A DNA stretch of 64,000 nucleotides from assembly GCA_026413225.1 (NCBI GenBank), contig CM048553.1:100414190-100478189 (forward strand). The letters run 5' to 3'. The notes under the pieces were generated by a model. The model saw nothing but the letters and a program-made list of their open reading frames with translations, was not told the origin of the DNA and searched no databases. The stretch comes from Otis tarda. Its lineage: Eukaryota > Chordata > Aves > Otidiformes > Otididae. Both the position numbers and the translations under genes were made by a program. Of the stretch, positions 38,540-51,529 are shown piece after piece (position 1 is the stretch's first letter; each line of letters begins with the position of its first letter).

Positions 38540-38765
38540 GGCAGTGGAAAATTAGGAACAGAATAGCTAAGGGTGTTATAAACAATGTCTGTGAGGTTAA
38601 TTTAAATTTAGCTTATGTTTCTCAAGAGCTATTAATGATAGATCACTTGGCATTCTTAGAAATAGAGGGTATCCAAGTAAATTGACACTGTTATCAAAGC
38701 AACAAAAGAAATCCCTGGAGGCCGTTTAGAAGCTTTTGGAACCAAGTTTCCCAAATAATGTTAAC
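38540..38765. promoter_or_regulatory. Conserved-element-like block
   Basis: A repeat-free block with TTAATTTAAATTTAG, CTATTAATGATAGATCAC and TGTTATCAAAGCAACAAAAG segments, combining homeodomain-like and SOX/TCF-like (ATCAAAG) cores. It is judged by texture only and needs a cross-species alignment to confirm. Confidence 0.25.
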
Positions 38766-41700
38766 GGTGTTCCTCCCTGCTAGTGTGTTAAAGCATGTAC
38801 ATGAAGGTAGAACCAATAATAACAGAACACACAAAGTGGCATGTATGTGATGTCCTGCGTATTCTTCTTGCTCTTCTTCCTCTTCCTTCGCTGCTCAGGG
38901 TACTTACATATGCCTGCTGCTCTGACACTACCCTGTTCAAAGGAAAAATTGCAGAGAAGAGACTTCACTCTTTGGTGTATTGGCAGCTGAAAGCACTCGA
39001 GTACTGTGAGGATTAAGTCTTATATTTTGAGGGACACCGTTCTGTTTCGCATTCTTGGGAAGGCTAGTGGTTACTAGAGAGGCATGGGCAGGTGTGTGAC
39101 TGGCTTAAAAATGAAAGGTTTTTTTAATGACTCGATATTTATTTCAGTTTTACATATTTAGACTTTCATTTAACTTATGCTTAAATTATTTTTCTTTCAG
39201 ATACTCTAAGAAAGGTGCAAGGTTCTCTAAATGTCACCTTAACCCCACATCTCCCTGTGCTCCACTCCTCGGACACAGCACTGCCTCTCACTGCGGAACA
39301 TAATGGGCAAATGCTTCTTATTATATCGTACTTTAAAATGCATTTTCCAATTACACGAGTATGTAACATTTTCTAAACAAATAGTCTAATTGTGTATACC
39401 TAGGCAGCTTTTTAATAGGATGCAGCAATCGAAAATTACCATATGATTCTTAAGGCTCAGTATCTCACATGCTTCATCTCCTAATGAAAGCATGTGAGCT
39501 GCTCCATGCTTCACCGTAGAAATCCCTTTCTCTTCTACTTTTTACTAAGTGCAGGTAGCAGATTGTTTTGGCCTATTGGAAACAATTAATTCAAAGTCCG
39601 TGGGGCTTTCTACAGCTGTATTTAATAGAGAAGGGCATACTCCTTCCTGCTGGTTAAATTGGTTGCCATAATGCACTGCTATTTTTATTTTTGTGTGAAA
39701 GTGAGGTTTTGAAACCTTAAAAATAAATGGTGGACTTGGCAGAGGAAAAATACTTGCTTGTAAGTCAGCACAAATGTAAGTGCTCTGTATTTTACTCCGA
39801 GGTCTGCACCTAAATTTCTATTTTGATTCAGGAATTTACCCTGATAGATTAAGCTATGTTCAGTGAGAGAAGCAACTCATGCTACCTGTTTCAACAGTGA
39901 ATTTGCATCAAATAAGATGGGTAAGAGGAAAGCTGAATACCCCATTTGCACATTAAAAGCTGATCATTAATCCTATATTTTAACTCTACAACTGTCAGGA
40001 GCTATTATTTCCCAGAGAGCCTGACAGTTCAAGGGATAAACTGGAGTGGGTCCCATTATAAAGGTCTATGAATAGACGTCAGAATAGTTTGCGCATCAAA
40101 CCCCAAAGGCTATTAAATGTGATACTTTAAGAATCAATTTGTAGCTAAATCAAAGTGGAGGGATGTGAATCCTAGGACAGATTTTAATAAAGCAGGAAAT
40201 GTAACATATGTAGAGGCATTTTAAATAAAATTAGGCAGATGTGAAGATTTTTAAAAAAATATGTATTATAACCATTAAAAAAAAATCACTATTGATTTTC
40301 AGCCCAGTACTTGGAAAACTGTGCCACAGTTCGCCACAGCAAAGAGATCAAACAAGGAGAGGTGCTGAAATGCTGCTTTCAAAATTATGTTTTCAAGCGA
40401 CTCTAGAGCAGATCAATAAGAGAGCTGATAGCTTACGAGCCTCTGAGACAAGTCAACAAACTCAACACAAGAAAAGAGGACCAAAGAGCTGCCTTTGTAC
40501 AAAAAAAAAATTAGTTTCTATGAGGACATCCTGCTGAGTTTTATCTGAGTTCATTAGGCTTGAAGACTGAGATCTGCTAATTCCACATGAAATGTTCCAG
40601 ACATTTGCAAAACCAAATCAAATGTGATGCTCTACTTAGGCTTGTTAAGAAGTTGAAGTTAACACTAAAACCTGCTTAAATGGGCTATCGGGAAACAACG
40701 TGCACAAGCGGTACCTTGCTCACCCTTTCAGGACGCCAAAAGAAATCACGTAGAGCTCTGTGCAGTCCTTCTGAGACTTTTAAGGACCACGCTAGATGGG
40801 CCTCCCAAAAACTAAATGCTGGGAAAAGAACATGATTCTCCAGTATGCTACTCCTGTTTTCCCCCAAGGGGTCTCAAATGAAGTCAGGGAATCAGGCCTG
40901 ATGTATATCATTACAAGGGCAGGAGTGCAGAAAGACTGACAGCCTCACTGTTCTGGGAACAATTTTGTTATCTCACACTTATTTCTACAATCTCTTTCTC
41001 TCAAGTAGCTTATATCCCAGAGTTCTCGAAACGGGATGTGCTTTAAAAATTACACGTCTTCCTCTGTGCTCTGAAAGTTAATAGTTGTTTATTATTCAAA
41101 GTAGGCTACTGAAATAAGATCTCATAAAAATGAAATTACAGTTCATTTCCATAGCTGAAAATGGAGCTCTTCACTTACTGCAGCTGGAAGAGGTGAAGAT
41201 AAAGAGAAGTTTATTGCAGACAGTTCCCCCTGGTTTTTCTGTTTAAAGCTAGCTGAGCCATGAATGGAAACTCCAGAAAGCCCCTCACTTCATACTTCAC
41301 TGGTTATCACAGATTTTAATATTCTAGGGGAAGGGGGTGGGTAGCTGAAAGCCCTATGCTGTGGGTTGACCATAATGTCTAGTAAATTATTGTCTCTGAT
41401 AATTTCAAATTAGTTATTCCTGCCTTTTTTATATTATCAAGTGCAATTAACTATTAACCACTGCATGGTCCACCAATATTTTATTATTTTGAACCGGAGG
41501 CAAGCTGTCTATAGGCATGTGCATGTGTGAATGTGTAAACACACATTAAAGGAACTAGGTTCTTTTCCATGTTCATAAGTCGTGTAGACAAAATAATATA
41601 GAAAGTGCCAATACTGAGGATGTCTGTCCACTCAGCCCCTTATTTGTGTGCTTTATGGTATCATCTCTAATAGCACAGCCACATACTAATTTTATTGTGA

Positions 41701-43619
41701 AGCATCATTTAAATTTCAGGGTTAGCAGCAATTCCATATTTTGCTACCTTCAAAGCAGTTTATTCTATTATGCCTTATTTACTGTATGCTATTCAAATGC
41801 TTCTCTCAAAAAAAAAAACAAACAAACTTAAATTCCTCATGAGATTTTCTGTGGTGACCAGTTCTGCAATACTTGAATGCTTCATGAACATAAATTAATT
41901 TAACTCCCTCTTAGCAGTTGCTGTTGGAACTCATCCCAATCTTACTGCTCTGAGTTCTTAGCATAGTGAAATTTTGGCTTTGCCCCTGTAATCTACCCTA
42001 GAATAATGTATTTGAGCATGGAATAGTGAGGACACTCGTCTATAACTGAGGACATGGCATATGTGGTTCAGTCAGCACTACCAGCTGTGAGAAACCTGAG
42101 CATCCTCAGTTACAGCAGAATCTTCTTAGAATTTAGCGACTCCAATTGAAGAGGTAGTGATGGAGCATGTGCAAACTGTGACTTTTCACAGACTTAGAAC
42201 ACAGCCAAATGCATGACGAGAATAGCAAAAGGCAAATCCCTCTTTAGAGGGGGAGCCTCTTTAGATTTTTCAGAGTCTGACTTCAGATTGTTAAGATGCT
42301 AGAACAATTTCCAGGAAAGATCCAGAATGTTTCAGGATGGGCAAAACAACCTGATTTCTGTTAACCTCACTCTCAGGAACAGCTAAACAGTTTTGGCTGA
42401 AATTCTCATTAAAATTTGAGCTTCAATCAGACACTCTGCAAGCAAGTTACAGCAGAAATGGCTAAACTCTGGAAAAATTTAGCTGTTTGCTAAGACAGGC
42501 TTATTAAAGCAAAGTGTCAGGCAATTTTGCCTTTTAGCACTCTGCATATACACAAATGTAAAAATCTTGATACATATAGTGCCACGCATTCAATATAAAT
42601 GTGGAAGTGGGATGTGGGTGCAAATGTGCCTGCACAAATACAGGTGAAGACCAAACATTTTTACATGTCCAAGATTATCACACACAGATAGTCCCCATGT
42701 GTCGTTCGGGATCGGTTATGCAAGCGCACAAGCCTTGTGTTCGTGAGCCACTCGGCAACAATGCTACCTCTGACACCAGCACGAACAGGATGGTCAGGAT
42801 TATAATCTTACTAAGGGAGAATAAATTCAGAAATCATGTCCTACTTTTGTTAAGTGCAGCACTGGTAGGTTACATGGATTGTGTATGGTTTGAAATGCTA
42901 GCTACGTATCTGGCTTGCAAAAATGATTCAATTCATTTGAGAAATTCTAAATATTACCATTAACAGAACTTTCTTAGGCCCATAAATCCGGGTGTGTATA
43001 TATACACACTATATATGCTTGTGTTTATCACCTGTAAAGAAGTTTTTGTTGTCTGTTATTGCAGAGAGGCAAGTGTAATCACCACGATCCAGTTCAGCAG
43101 CAGCCTCAGCAGGAAAGTTGACTGCCGGGTGGATGAAGTGTAAGAATATCTGTGCCAGTGATGGACGCACGAAGGGGTTGATTTGCATTAAAACAGTGCC
43201 GAGTTGGAGGGAAAAGAATGAACGATAGGAGAGGAGAGGTAGGCATCTACCCCACCACCTCGTCTCCGCCTGCTGAAAAGGTTTGGGTTTCATGGCAGAA
43301 ACACAAATACGGCGCGAAGCTAAATAATTAAAGCCTGGCGTTACGGGCCAAAGTAATTTCTTGTTATCAGTAGCGTATTTTTTGTGTGTGTGCAATAGAC
43401 AAAGCTTATTTTGAAAGATTTTCAATGTGTTCCAAAGAGAAAACATTATCTCTTCTAGCATTTGCAAAACTTATATTACCCTGGGAAAAAAAAATTAAAA
43501 AAAAGAAATACGCGACACCCCTGAGCACATGGGCTTATCTGCAACCTAATACTGTTATTGTAAGAGTTTGCACAGCTCACTTCCTGCCTTTAGGCTTACA
43601 CAACAGGATATTTAAATTA
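38766..43619. other. Non-coding stretch with one conserved-like block
   Basis: No gene was recognised in about 4.8 kb. The best regulatory candidate in it is listed at 39880-40210. Chance frames at 42601-42963 and 43009-43467 have no domain or signal. A short TA-rich stretch with tandem TATATA and CACA motifs lies near 42994-43014. Confidence 0.4.
39880..40210. promoter_or_regulatory. Conserved-element-like block
   Basis: Repeat-free sequence with GATCATTAATCC, CAGGAGCTATTATTTCCC, TTTGCGCATCAAACC and AAGCTGATCATTAATC-type segments. The mix of homeodomain-like TAATCC and forkhead or SOX-like cores resembles developmental enhancers. No alignment was available. Confidence 0.25.
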
Positions 43620-43960
43620 CAAAGACAATGAAGAAATGAGGCAAAATGCTCTTGATATTAAAAATAGTCTAGTTGCCCGACCACTGCAATTCCCCATCAA
43701 GTGACTCGCAGAATTAATGAGTAAACACAAGGTCACTCCTAGAGCCGCGCTGCCTAAACAAACTGCAGGCAAATTAAAGGCAGCCAGCAGGCAAGTTCAG
43801 GGTTTATCAGCTGTCCCACTACGCTGTGAAAAACGTGTAACTCGCTACGAGAAGGGCAGCCACTACCCCTCACTCCTGTTAACAGCCTGCCCCTGCTGCC
43901 ATTGTTATCTCGGTCTTGGGGCTTTAATATCTCACCTGTCTCAAATTGCATCAGGTCGAA
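43620..43960. promoter_or_regulatory. Conserved-element-like block
   Basis: A repeat-free block of balanced composition with CAGAATTAATGAGTAAACAC (homeodomain and forkhead-like cores), GGCAAATTAAAGGCAGCC and TGCCATTGTTATCTCGG (SOX-like CATTGTT next to a GATA-like TTATCT). The SOX and GATA-like pair near 43900 is the most specific feature. It is judged by eye. Confidence 0.27.
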
Positions 43961-46900
43961 ACTTGGCACACAGGTGTGTCTGGATGGTACGCCTTTAAAA
44001 AAAAAAAAATACAAAATTAAATTGTATCAATCAAGGCTGAGGAATATTTTTTTCCCCTTTACTTTCAGGCACTGTTTATTCACTTCCCAAATCTGAGCAT
44101 ATAACAAAAGTTTAACTTTTCGCTGTAAAAGCCCCTAAGTACAATTCAATTGGTCCATTGAATCTTTTGGTTCCTATTCAGTTTGTATCGAGGGGGCTAT
44201 TTTTATCCTAGAGGTCTTTATCTGAGTGGGCACTTCTCAGTTTACGCTTTCCTGACCTACCACCTTGGAGTACTGGGAGAAACTGAACTAACCCTTACTG
44301 GATTGCCATTAGACCCTGTCTTTTCTCTGGCTTGTCGTTGAGACAGACTTTGTGTTCTATTCAAAGTGTATTTATTCTCTTTTAGCTGGGTGATTGCCCC
44401 TCTCTGATTGCACAGCCAACTCAAGGAAGGTGCGAAAACGCTTCGGCAGAGGTTGCTGGATGTAAATAATAACCCTTGCTATGCACCACGCTAGGTGAAA
44501 ATGCCAAAACTCAACTCCAAGCACAGGCACTATGCATGATTTTTGCCACGGCTGGGTCTGCCTGGGTCAGAAAAGGTGTCAGGCTATTTCATTACAGCAT
44601 TAGTGAGCACAGTGCTCTAAAAGTACCGACCCATTTTGCAGCTACAAAAAACAAGGCTTGGAGAGAAAATCTGGCTTATTCAGCGAGCAGAGTGTCCACC
44701 CCAAACTCAGTACATACAGCTGCAACAAGAGGCAGGCCCAGCACAGCACATGGTGAGCAGGGGCGAGATGCACTATTCCTGCACCCCATGCTACAGGTGA
44801 TGCCTGGGGATGCAGGAGTGTGGCGCATGCCGTACTGCAGGCAGGTAGGCAGGCAAAGCCACTTCCATGGACAGCCGGTAATCACCGGGGATCCAGATCA
44901 GCCACATCAGCTCTCTTGGGTGGCGCGGTCCTTCCTCTCCCTTTGGTCATCTGCTCGGCAGCAGCCTCTTTGACCGGGCCTGCCCCTGCGCGGGGACCCA
45001 AGCTGCATGGGTGGAAAAAGAGGACAAGTCTTACAAGCTCTCGGTACAGACCGAGTACCTACTTGTGCGCAGCTCATGAGAAATTAAACTTAGATTCATT
45101 GCTGGAGTTCTAAACCCGTTTTGCGTTAGTGATGGAAAAAAAAAATGCCCTAGTATGTGGATGAATGTAACTCATTCATGGGTTTATGGGCCCAAAGGTC
45201 AGGGGGTGGAGGATTCTGCAATATCTTTGATGCTTGCATTCTTTTATTCATATCTCTGATTAGGTTTAAGTGTAAAACTCATGGAATTTCCCACTAACTG
45301 TACATCTGAGGAAGCTGCTAAATGCACTTATGCGAGTCCAGATAAGCAGAAACTTCATGTTATGCAAACTAGTCACACATCCCCTTGCTTTTGATAAAGC
45401 AGAAGAAGGACAGTAGGATTGTAAGTGTGCTAAATAAATGGCATTAGACAAAGTAAGGCCTTTTTAAAGGCATTTTCCACTTTGCATTTGGAAACCAGGA
45501 GGATCTGGAAAACCACATTTTTTTTAATATATGGTGGGAAATGATTAAATAAGAATGTCGCTGTCAGTCTCTTGCGTGCAAAATCTTACAGGGTCTGGAA
45601 ATCACCAGTGAACTTTGGAGGGAATTTTACCCTTAATATGGACTTGGTAGTCAAGGAGAAAACACTTGGCTCCCAACCAAGCAAATACTTCCTTTTAAAA
45701 ATGTTCTAGTGAGCAAGTGAAAAATGAGGTCATTCATGCAAATATCCCATTCACTAGCACTTTTTTTTTTATATAACCAGATTACGGCTACTATGCCTGC
45801 CCTACAGCAAAGTGAAGTGGGGTCTGAGTAGAAAACTCTTGCGAGTAAAACTAATGTGCTTACATGTTCCGCACAGAAGCACTTGCGCTCACTTTCACGC
45901 AGTTGGAAGGGGCCACACTGAAATTAGGAGCCTGCTAAGGCACTGCTAATGCTCTGCTATGTTGTCTTCTCCCAGAGGCAGAGGTGGGAACAGAGCAGGT
46001 TTCAGGAGCAGACGTCGAGCTGGGCAGTGGGCAAGGGTCTGCAAAACCAGCCAGCTTTGTCCCGGATCCCATGGCAGAGCAACTCCCCACCCCCTGCCTG
46101 AGACCTCACCAGTCACCGGTCTCTGGTTCTTATGGCTGAGGGCAGTGGGGGGAGCAGGGGTTCATGGCCACCTGTTCATACCAGCTTCCAGTCTCTGACC
46201 TCGCACAGACTTGGCACTAGGATCACCATAATGGTGGTTGGAGTGACATGGCAAGAGGGCTCCTGGCCTCCCTTTGTGGTCACTTGACCCCTTTTTTTTG
46301 TTCCCATTTATGCCTTATGCTGTCTCTCCCATGGACTACAGAAGTACAGAAGGATGTGTTAGCTCAGTCCTACCTAGCAGAGCCTTTAGGGAGCTACGTA
46401 CCAAAAGGTGAGCCCAAGTCTCTTTAATTCTGCAGAACAAACAAACAAACAGAAGCTTTAGCTTTAGTGACTACGCAGGCACACCAAATGGAGTTGCCAG
46501 TACACACTCATATGCGTCCTTCTTCTCTGGAGAGAAAAAACGTTGGCTTGGATGGTACTGACTGCATCATTCTGGGAGCATTTTTGGTAGTGTTGTTACC
46601 ACACTTATTTTACAATGTATTATTTTTGTTACAAGTCCCACCAAAATAAATAGGATCCTGGACTCCTTAGATGACAGAAGGATTTGGCATGAAAGGCCCT
46701 AATGTCTTAGTGCAAAATATGTGGGATCTTACACGGCAATGTACTTCATAGCAATAAAAGCATGACTAGTGGTACATCTTCTATTGTGAGAACATTGTCG
46801 TACCAGTGATGTGAAGAGCAGATCTACTGCACTTGACTTTATTAAGTGTAACCCTTTTATTATATAAAGCCCCTAGGAACAAACAGGATGCTTGCACCAT

Positions 46901-47844
46901 TGATATTAATGGGATCCTTTGCCATGAAAACAGCGCTCGGAAAACTTTTGCACAGCAGAAGGAATCTAAGGGTTGCTGGTGTATGTGATAACTGCTTTAT
47001 TGAGTGAGTACATCTCTGCTTCTGTCAGAGAAGCAAATAAAAACGTAGATAGAAAGAAAGAAAAAAAAAAGAAAAAAGATGAGGCATCGCTCCACAAGAA
47101 CAACATCCAAAACGAAGCAGCACCTTCCAAATAGCCTGTTCATCTCCTTAGGAGATGAGGTAAGTATTTCAGATAAAAGCGCTGCTTATTCCCGAACAAG
47201 GCACCCACGCAGGGAACTGCTTTAGTTTGGCTATTCTGCAAACAATCCCGATAGCAAAAACTGTGCCAGCCGGCTTCCTCGGAGAGGAGGGGGGAGGAGG
47301 TCTTCACTACATTAGGAGCCTTTTGTTGGTCTGATATGGCTATATTCGCTGCCGCACTGGTGTTCAGCAGGGTTTCCGGAATAACATAGAAATCCAAATA
47401 CCCCTTTTCTGCCTACTTGAAAGTTTGTTCTGATTTGAACAGAATTTGTGTACTTACTGGACAATTGAATCGCGTGGTTTAACACTCAGCCTCTTCTGTG
47501 CTCGTTTTAAAACACAAGGCGGGGGGGAAAGCAAAGGGGATTATACCGTAGGAAACAGAAGCAAAAGTACATGTTCAAAGTACGCTGCATATGACTAAAA
47601 TATCTTCAAATCCTCGTCACAGAAGTTTCTCAAAACCTCACCGTCTCTAAGTAAGGCCTTTGTTGACATGAGTGCCTCACTTGTTACCGAATGCTCTGGG
47701 TTTATTAGCTTTGGAGTTTAACAGAGGAAAAAGGCAAATGCCTCGCAAAATCTGTAGCAGACCAGCTTCCCTAACTCACTTCTATCTCTCGAATGCAATG
47801 GAAGAAACAAACCAGAAAGCTTCTGCGATTTTGTTTTGTTAAAA
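43961..47844. other. Non-coding stretch, nothing firm
   Basis: No gene was recognised. GC-richer patches at about 44690-45010 and 45960-46200 open overlapping frames on both strands without motifs. A consensus donor-like GAG then GTAAGTATT occurs at 47158-47166, but no convincing exon precedes it. A purine-rich stretch lies near 47050-47080. Confidence 0.4.
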
Positions 47845-48160
47845 GTTGGGATAATTTTATGCCGATAATTTTATGCTAATGATCCTGGGTGTTTGTTTCA
47901 GCCTCTTTCTCTCAGCAGAACAAATTCACTCGGTTGATTTGTGGATCCAAACGTGGAAAAAGGAGTCATGAATTTTGTGCGATTTATGGGGAAATTGGAA
48001 AAGTAGCCAATTTGGCATAAAATTGTACAGGGAAGAAAAATGGTCTATCAGCAATGAAAGAAATAGTGGGAAATTTTTGGAAGAGTTCCCATTCTCAAAA
48101 TAATTTTCCCCAGAATTATGCGTCTTTATTATGACTTATAGTGTTGCAAACTACTGCATC
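47845..48160. promoter_or_regulatory. Conserved-element-like block with posterior-HOX/CDX-like sites
   Basis: The block carries ATTTTATGC twice, 14 bases apart (TTTTATG at 47855-47861 and 47869-47875), TTTATGG at 47983-47989 and a reverse-strand copy, GGCATAAAAT, at 48014-48023. TTTATGG/C is the core preferred by posterior HOX proteins and by CDX. The two first copies lie in a short tandem repeat. Four such sites in about 170 bases of repeat-free sequence fit an enhancer. Binding and conservation are inferred. Confidence 0.35.
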
Positions 48161-50159
48161 TTCAGATGCAATCATTGTACTTTTACTCATTTTTAATTTA
48201 TGTTCAGTTCAGAAAGACAGACTGCAACACGGTTTCAGGAGCAGCAGACACACAGCAACTTCTTAGCTACCCGCTCTAGTGTATTATTGCAGGATTTGAC
48301 TTTAAGAGGTGGGCAGCAGTGGCTAATGCCACACATTTCTGATTCAAATGAGATCCAGAAGGTGGAAAAAGAAAGGTTTGGGAGCTTCTAAATCCTGAGT
48401 TTTTGTCTGGCTCACTGAAAGGTTAGAAAGCACTGGCAAATTTTTTCTCCAGGCTGTGAACAGATCTGTGTGGACGGACCTCAGTATAGGCTGCAGCATC
48501 TGTGCAGCGAGGTCATAAAATCTGGGATTTAGACTTGAAAGCATCTCTATTTATTATTTGCAAGTTCTCGTGTGCTTTCAGCAAAACAAATGTCTGATGC
48601 TGGTTAAGATTTTCTGTTTCTTCTGCTGCTCGTCATTGCAGATCCACATCCTAGTGCTTACAGCATATTAGGTTACAGCCAACCAACTAACTTCCTCTTA
48701 AACACGTTACTTCTACTCTGTTGCTCATGATATTGATGGCTATTTTGACCTTTGCAGTTCTCTAATTACTGAAGCCTTAAAATAGTACACGTCAGGTAAA
48801 ATATTCTCTTTTTGAAGTTCCTTTTTCCTCGCATGCCTGAGCTGAAAGACCATATAAACCAAGATTATTCAAACACTTAGGCCACTGCACAGAGCATTAA
48901 GGGAAATTTTGTTAGCAAGAACAAGCGACTGTTTTGTTCCACTTCTACTTTTGAGGTATTTTTTACTCAGCAGAAGACGATAGCACATCAATGCATTTGC
49001 CATGCTGTTACAGAAATGGTTCAAAGCCTTCCCCTCACTAACCTCCAGAAACGAACATTTGTGAAACTATTTGTTTCTGTTTTCCTTTATTTCAAGCTTG
49101 TGAAACATCACCAGATACCGCGTTGTTTTAGAGCTAGCAACCAGTTTCCCCAGTCATACCGAGCGGTGCATTCGCTGTCTCATCGGAGGTCATTTTTAGC
49201 TATTGCACCTCTTTGTCTGGTCCAGTTAGAAAAGCGCACATGCCCAAGCACTCCAGTACTATCAGTTATGCTTGGAGGAACATAAGAAGGGCGAGGGGGA
49301 GGGGAGGTGACACAAACTCAGAAATAACCCGTTTCTGTGCTCCAGGAAAGTGCAGCCTGCTAACGGCCAGGTCCAGCCTGCCAGAAAACCGGTGTACCGC
49401 AGCACTGCCATCGGTCGACAGCGTGAAAAAACCCAGGCCACAGAAATATGCCCTCCCAAAGATCTCTTGAAAACAAAAACAACAAAAAAAAACCCTCTTA
49501 AAAGTGGTATACTTATTGAATTTGTCTTCTTTGAAACTAATTCTACATTGCGGCCTAGTTCTTTTTTTTATTTCTGAACCTATTATGAGCCACATCTGTG
49601 GAAGTCTGTATCAGCTATTCTGAAAGCAGCTGCTGCTGAGATTCTTTCGGTTAAGCTGAAATTAAGAACAGGTTTGTGGGCTCCCTACCTGCTGTGAAGC
49701 CGTGATGTAGTTTATAAAATTACATATGGGTGAGAAAATCTGACTGCCAGGGCTGGAAAAGCTGGTACTATATACAGCATTCAGGATGAACCTAAAATAA
49801 CCATGTACGCTGAGGCTGTACTTAACTTTGCAGCATGAACTTTTCCTGCTCCCCTCCCCAGTGCCATTGTAAAAGTGATGTTGAATAACGCGATGTGAAA
49901 AAAAAAAAAAAAAAAAAAAGTGGGTTTGAGAGGATCAAAGCACAAAAATCAAGATCAGGCTATATCCTAGCAACTGTCTTGACAGTGGGGGCAAATATGA
50001 AAGATATTAGAATCTAAAATGTTGATTCTTCAAGAAAAGTCTCCGGATGATTTCTGCCATAAGGAAAAGCCCATTACGTGCCATAAATAAGATGATGGAA
50101 ACAAACACTATCACCTTTTATCATTAAAGCAATTCCATTAATAGCAAGGGGACACTTGC
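48161..50159. other. Non-coding stretch, nothing firm
   Basis: Ordinary AT-rich sequence with chance frames only; overlapping frames on both strands at 49016-49595 carry no domain. It ends with an A22 homopolymer at 49898-49919. Confidence 0.4.
49898..49919. repeat. A22 homopolymer
   Basis: An uninterrupted run of 22 A. No SINE or retrocopy was recognised upstream of it, so it is best called a simple repeat. Confidence 0.9.
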
Positions 50160-50515
50160 ACGAGCAGAAGGCAAAGAGGATACGACCGCTTCTTGACACC
50201 CCACACAATTTGTCACCAGATACGCCCGGGCCGCTTACTGTGCTCGCATGTTAATAGATTCTTCAGATCCCGAAATACGTGCAGCTCTTCAAACGGAAAA
50301 TCATTTCCCAGCTTCTTCGCTAGATTTGTGCCTGACTAAATTAACGGGGCGCAAGAGCTTGACCTCCACGCAGACCCAGGGTACGCCGGTGTGTAAAACT
50401 CTGCACGTTTTCACAGTACGAACCGCGGAAGCGGCCCGACGCCGCACAGCTACTGAGGCACCGTTAAAGCGGAGAGAAAGATTTTTTGCGTTGCGCGTGA
50501 GAAGCTGATGTATTT
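50160..50515. promoter_or_regulatory. CpG cluster (small CpG-island-like element)
   Basis: By hand count roughly 29 CpG dinucleotides fall in about 360 bases of only moderately GC-rich DNA, well above the depleted level of the surrounding sequence. It lies about 3 kb upstream of the main CpG island. It may be an upstream promoter, an enhancer kept unmethylated or the edge of a larger regulatory domain. Open frames on both strands (50248-50508 plus, 50301-50666 minus) have no motif and look incidental. Confidence 0.45.
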
Positions 50516-51228
50516 TATCCAAGAGTTTATGCTTGTTATTGATTGAAACCATTTTGTTGCAGAGCGAAATCTGTGCCACCCATGTAAACTCTGAAAGCAC
50601 ACCAGTGTTAGATTGGCCGGTTTTAATTGGAGTCAGAAATCTTAGTTTCTTGTTAAAAAGCATCACTGGGAGGGTTTCTGTGCAGTGATCTGCAGATGTA
50701 CGGGGGTATTACAGCTGCCTGTGCCTTCCAGTTCGTAACTCCTGTGCATGCTCTTTGTATTTCCAAACATACCAAGAAAAAGTCTGGTTTAGAATTTAGA
50801 AGACTAATACAAGATTGTTTGTCGTCAGGCTTCGTGTGCTCTTTTTTTTTTTCTGATCCAGGCACACTTTGAAAGCAAAATCTCCAGTTTAGATAAAATG
50901 GATATATATTGTTTTATTGGCAGAGCTGGAGAACAAAAACTATAAAGCTAAGAGCTGTGTTTAGAAAGGGTCGTTGAGAGACAGAAATCCCAAGGAAAAT
51001 GCTAGTCCCAGTCCTGAGACAGAGAGGAATTTAAGATTCCTTAAAAAAAACCCCAAAGCCTCAAGCCGTCCCGAATGAGCATTATTTAGATTCAGTCTCT
51101 ATATTTCGATAGGTTCATAACAACAACAAAAAAAACGAATCCGCACAAAACCTGAGTAACTCTGAGCAAGCGTACAGCGAAAGCTGAAGCGACTGACTCC
51201 CCTAGATTACATTTCACTGAGTGTATCC

Positions 51229-51288
51229 GTGTATGTGGCGTGTCTACGCACATACACGCGCATGCACACATGCACGCGCACGTATGTA
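51229..51288. repeat. Alternating purine-pyrimidine tract (Z-DNA candidate) with hairpin
   Basis: From 51245 to 51288 every base alternates purine and pyrimidine for 44 nt, mixing CG, CA, TG and a few TA steps. Its first 12 bases (51246-51257) are complementary to 51229-51241 apart from one bulged G, giving a stem of about 13 bp with a 4-nt loop. Such tracts can flip to left-handed Z-DNA under negative supercoiling, and they are common near promoters. Here it lies 2-3 kb upstream of the CpG island. Confidence 0.7.
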
Positions 51289-51529
51289 AAATGTAATCCA
51301 AACTTGGCTTGTTTGCCTGCCATGAAGTATTTACACATGCTTTCAGCTTTGCTTTTAGAGGGACGGCCTTTTTTTTTCCTCGCCGTTCTACGATGGTGTT
51401 TCTTGGGAACCTTTTCTTATCTAAACTTCCACCAGTCATTCCTAAGGCTGTTATGCAGACAAGTCATCGCACAGATTTTCATCAAAATGCTGGTTTCCTT
51501 AACTTGGGAAAGCCCGGTCCCAAATGCTG

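Noticed and set aside
43009..43467. 152-codon minus-strand frame
   Set aside because: No recognisable family, no splice signals at sensible places and composition like the surrounding non-coding DNA.
47158..47166. Consensus splice donor GAG|GTAAGTATT
   Set aside because: The only acceptor close by would leave an 8-nt exon, and no longer open block before it looks coding.
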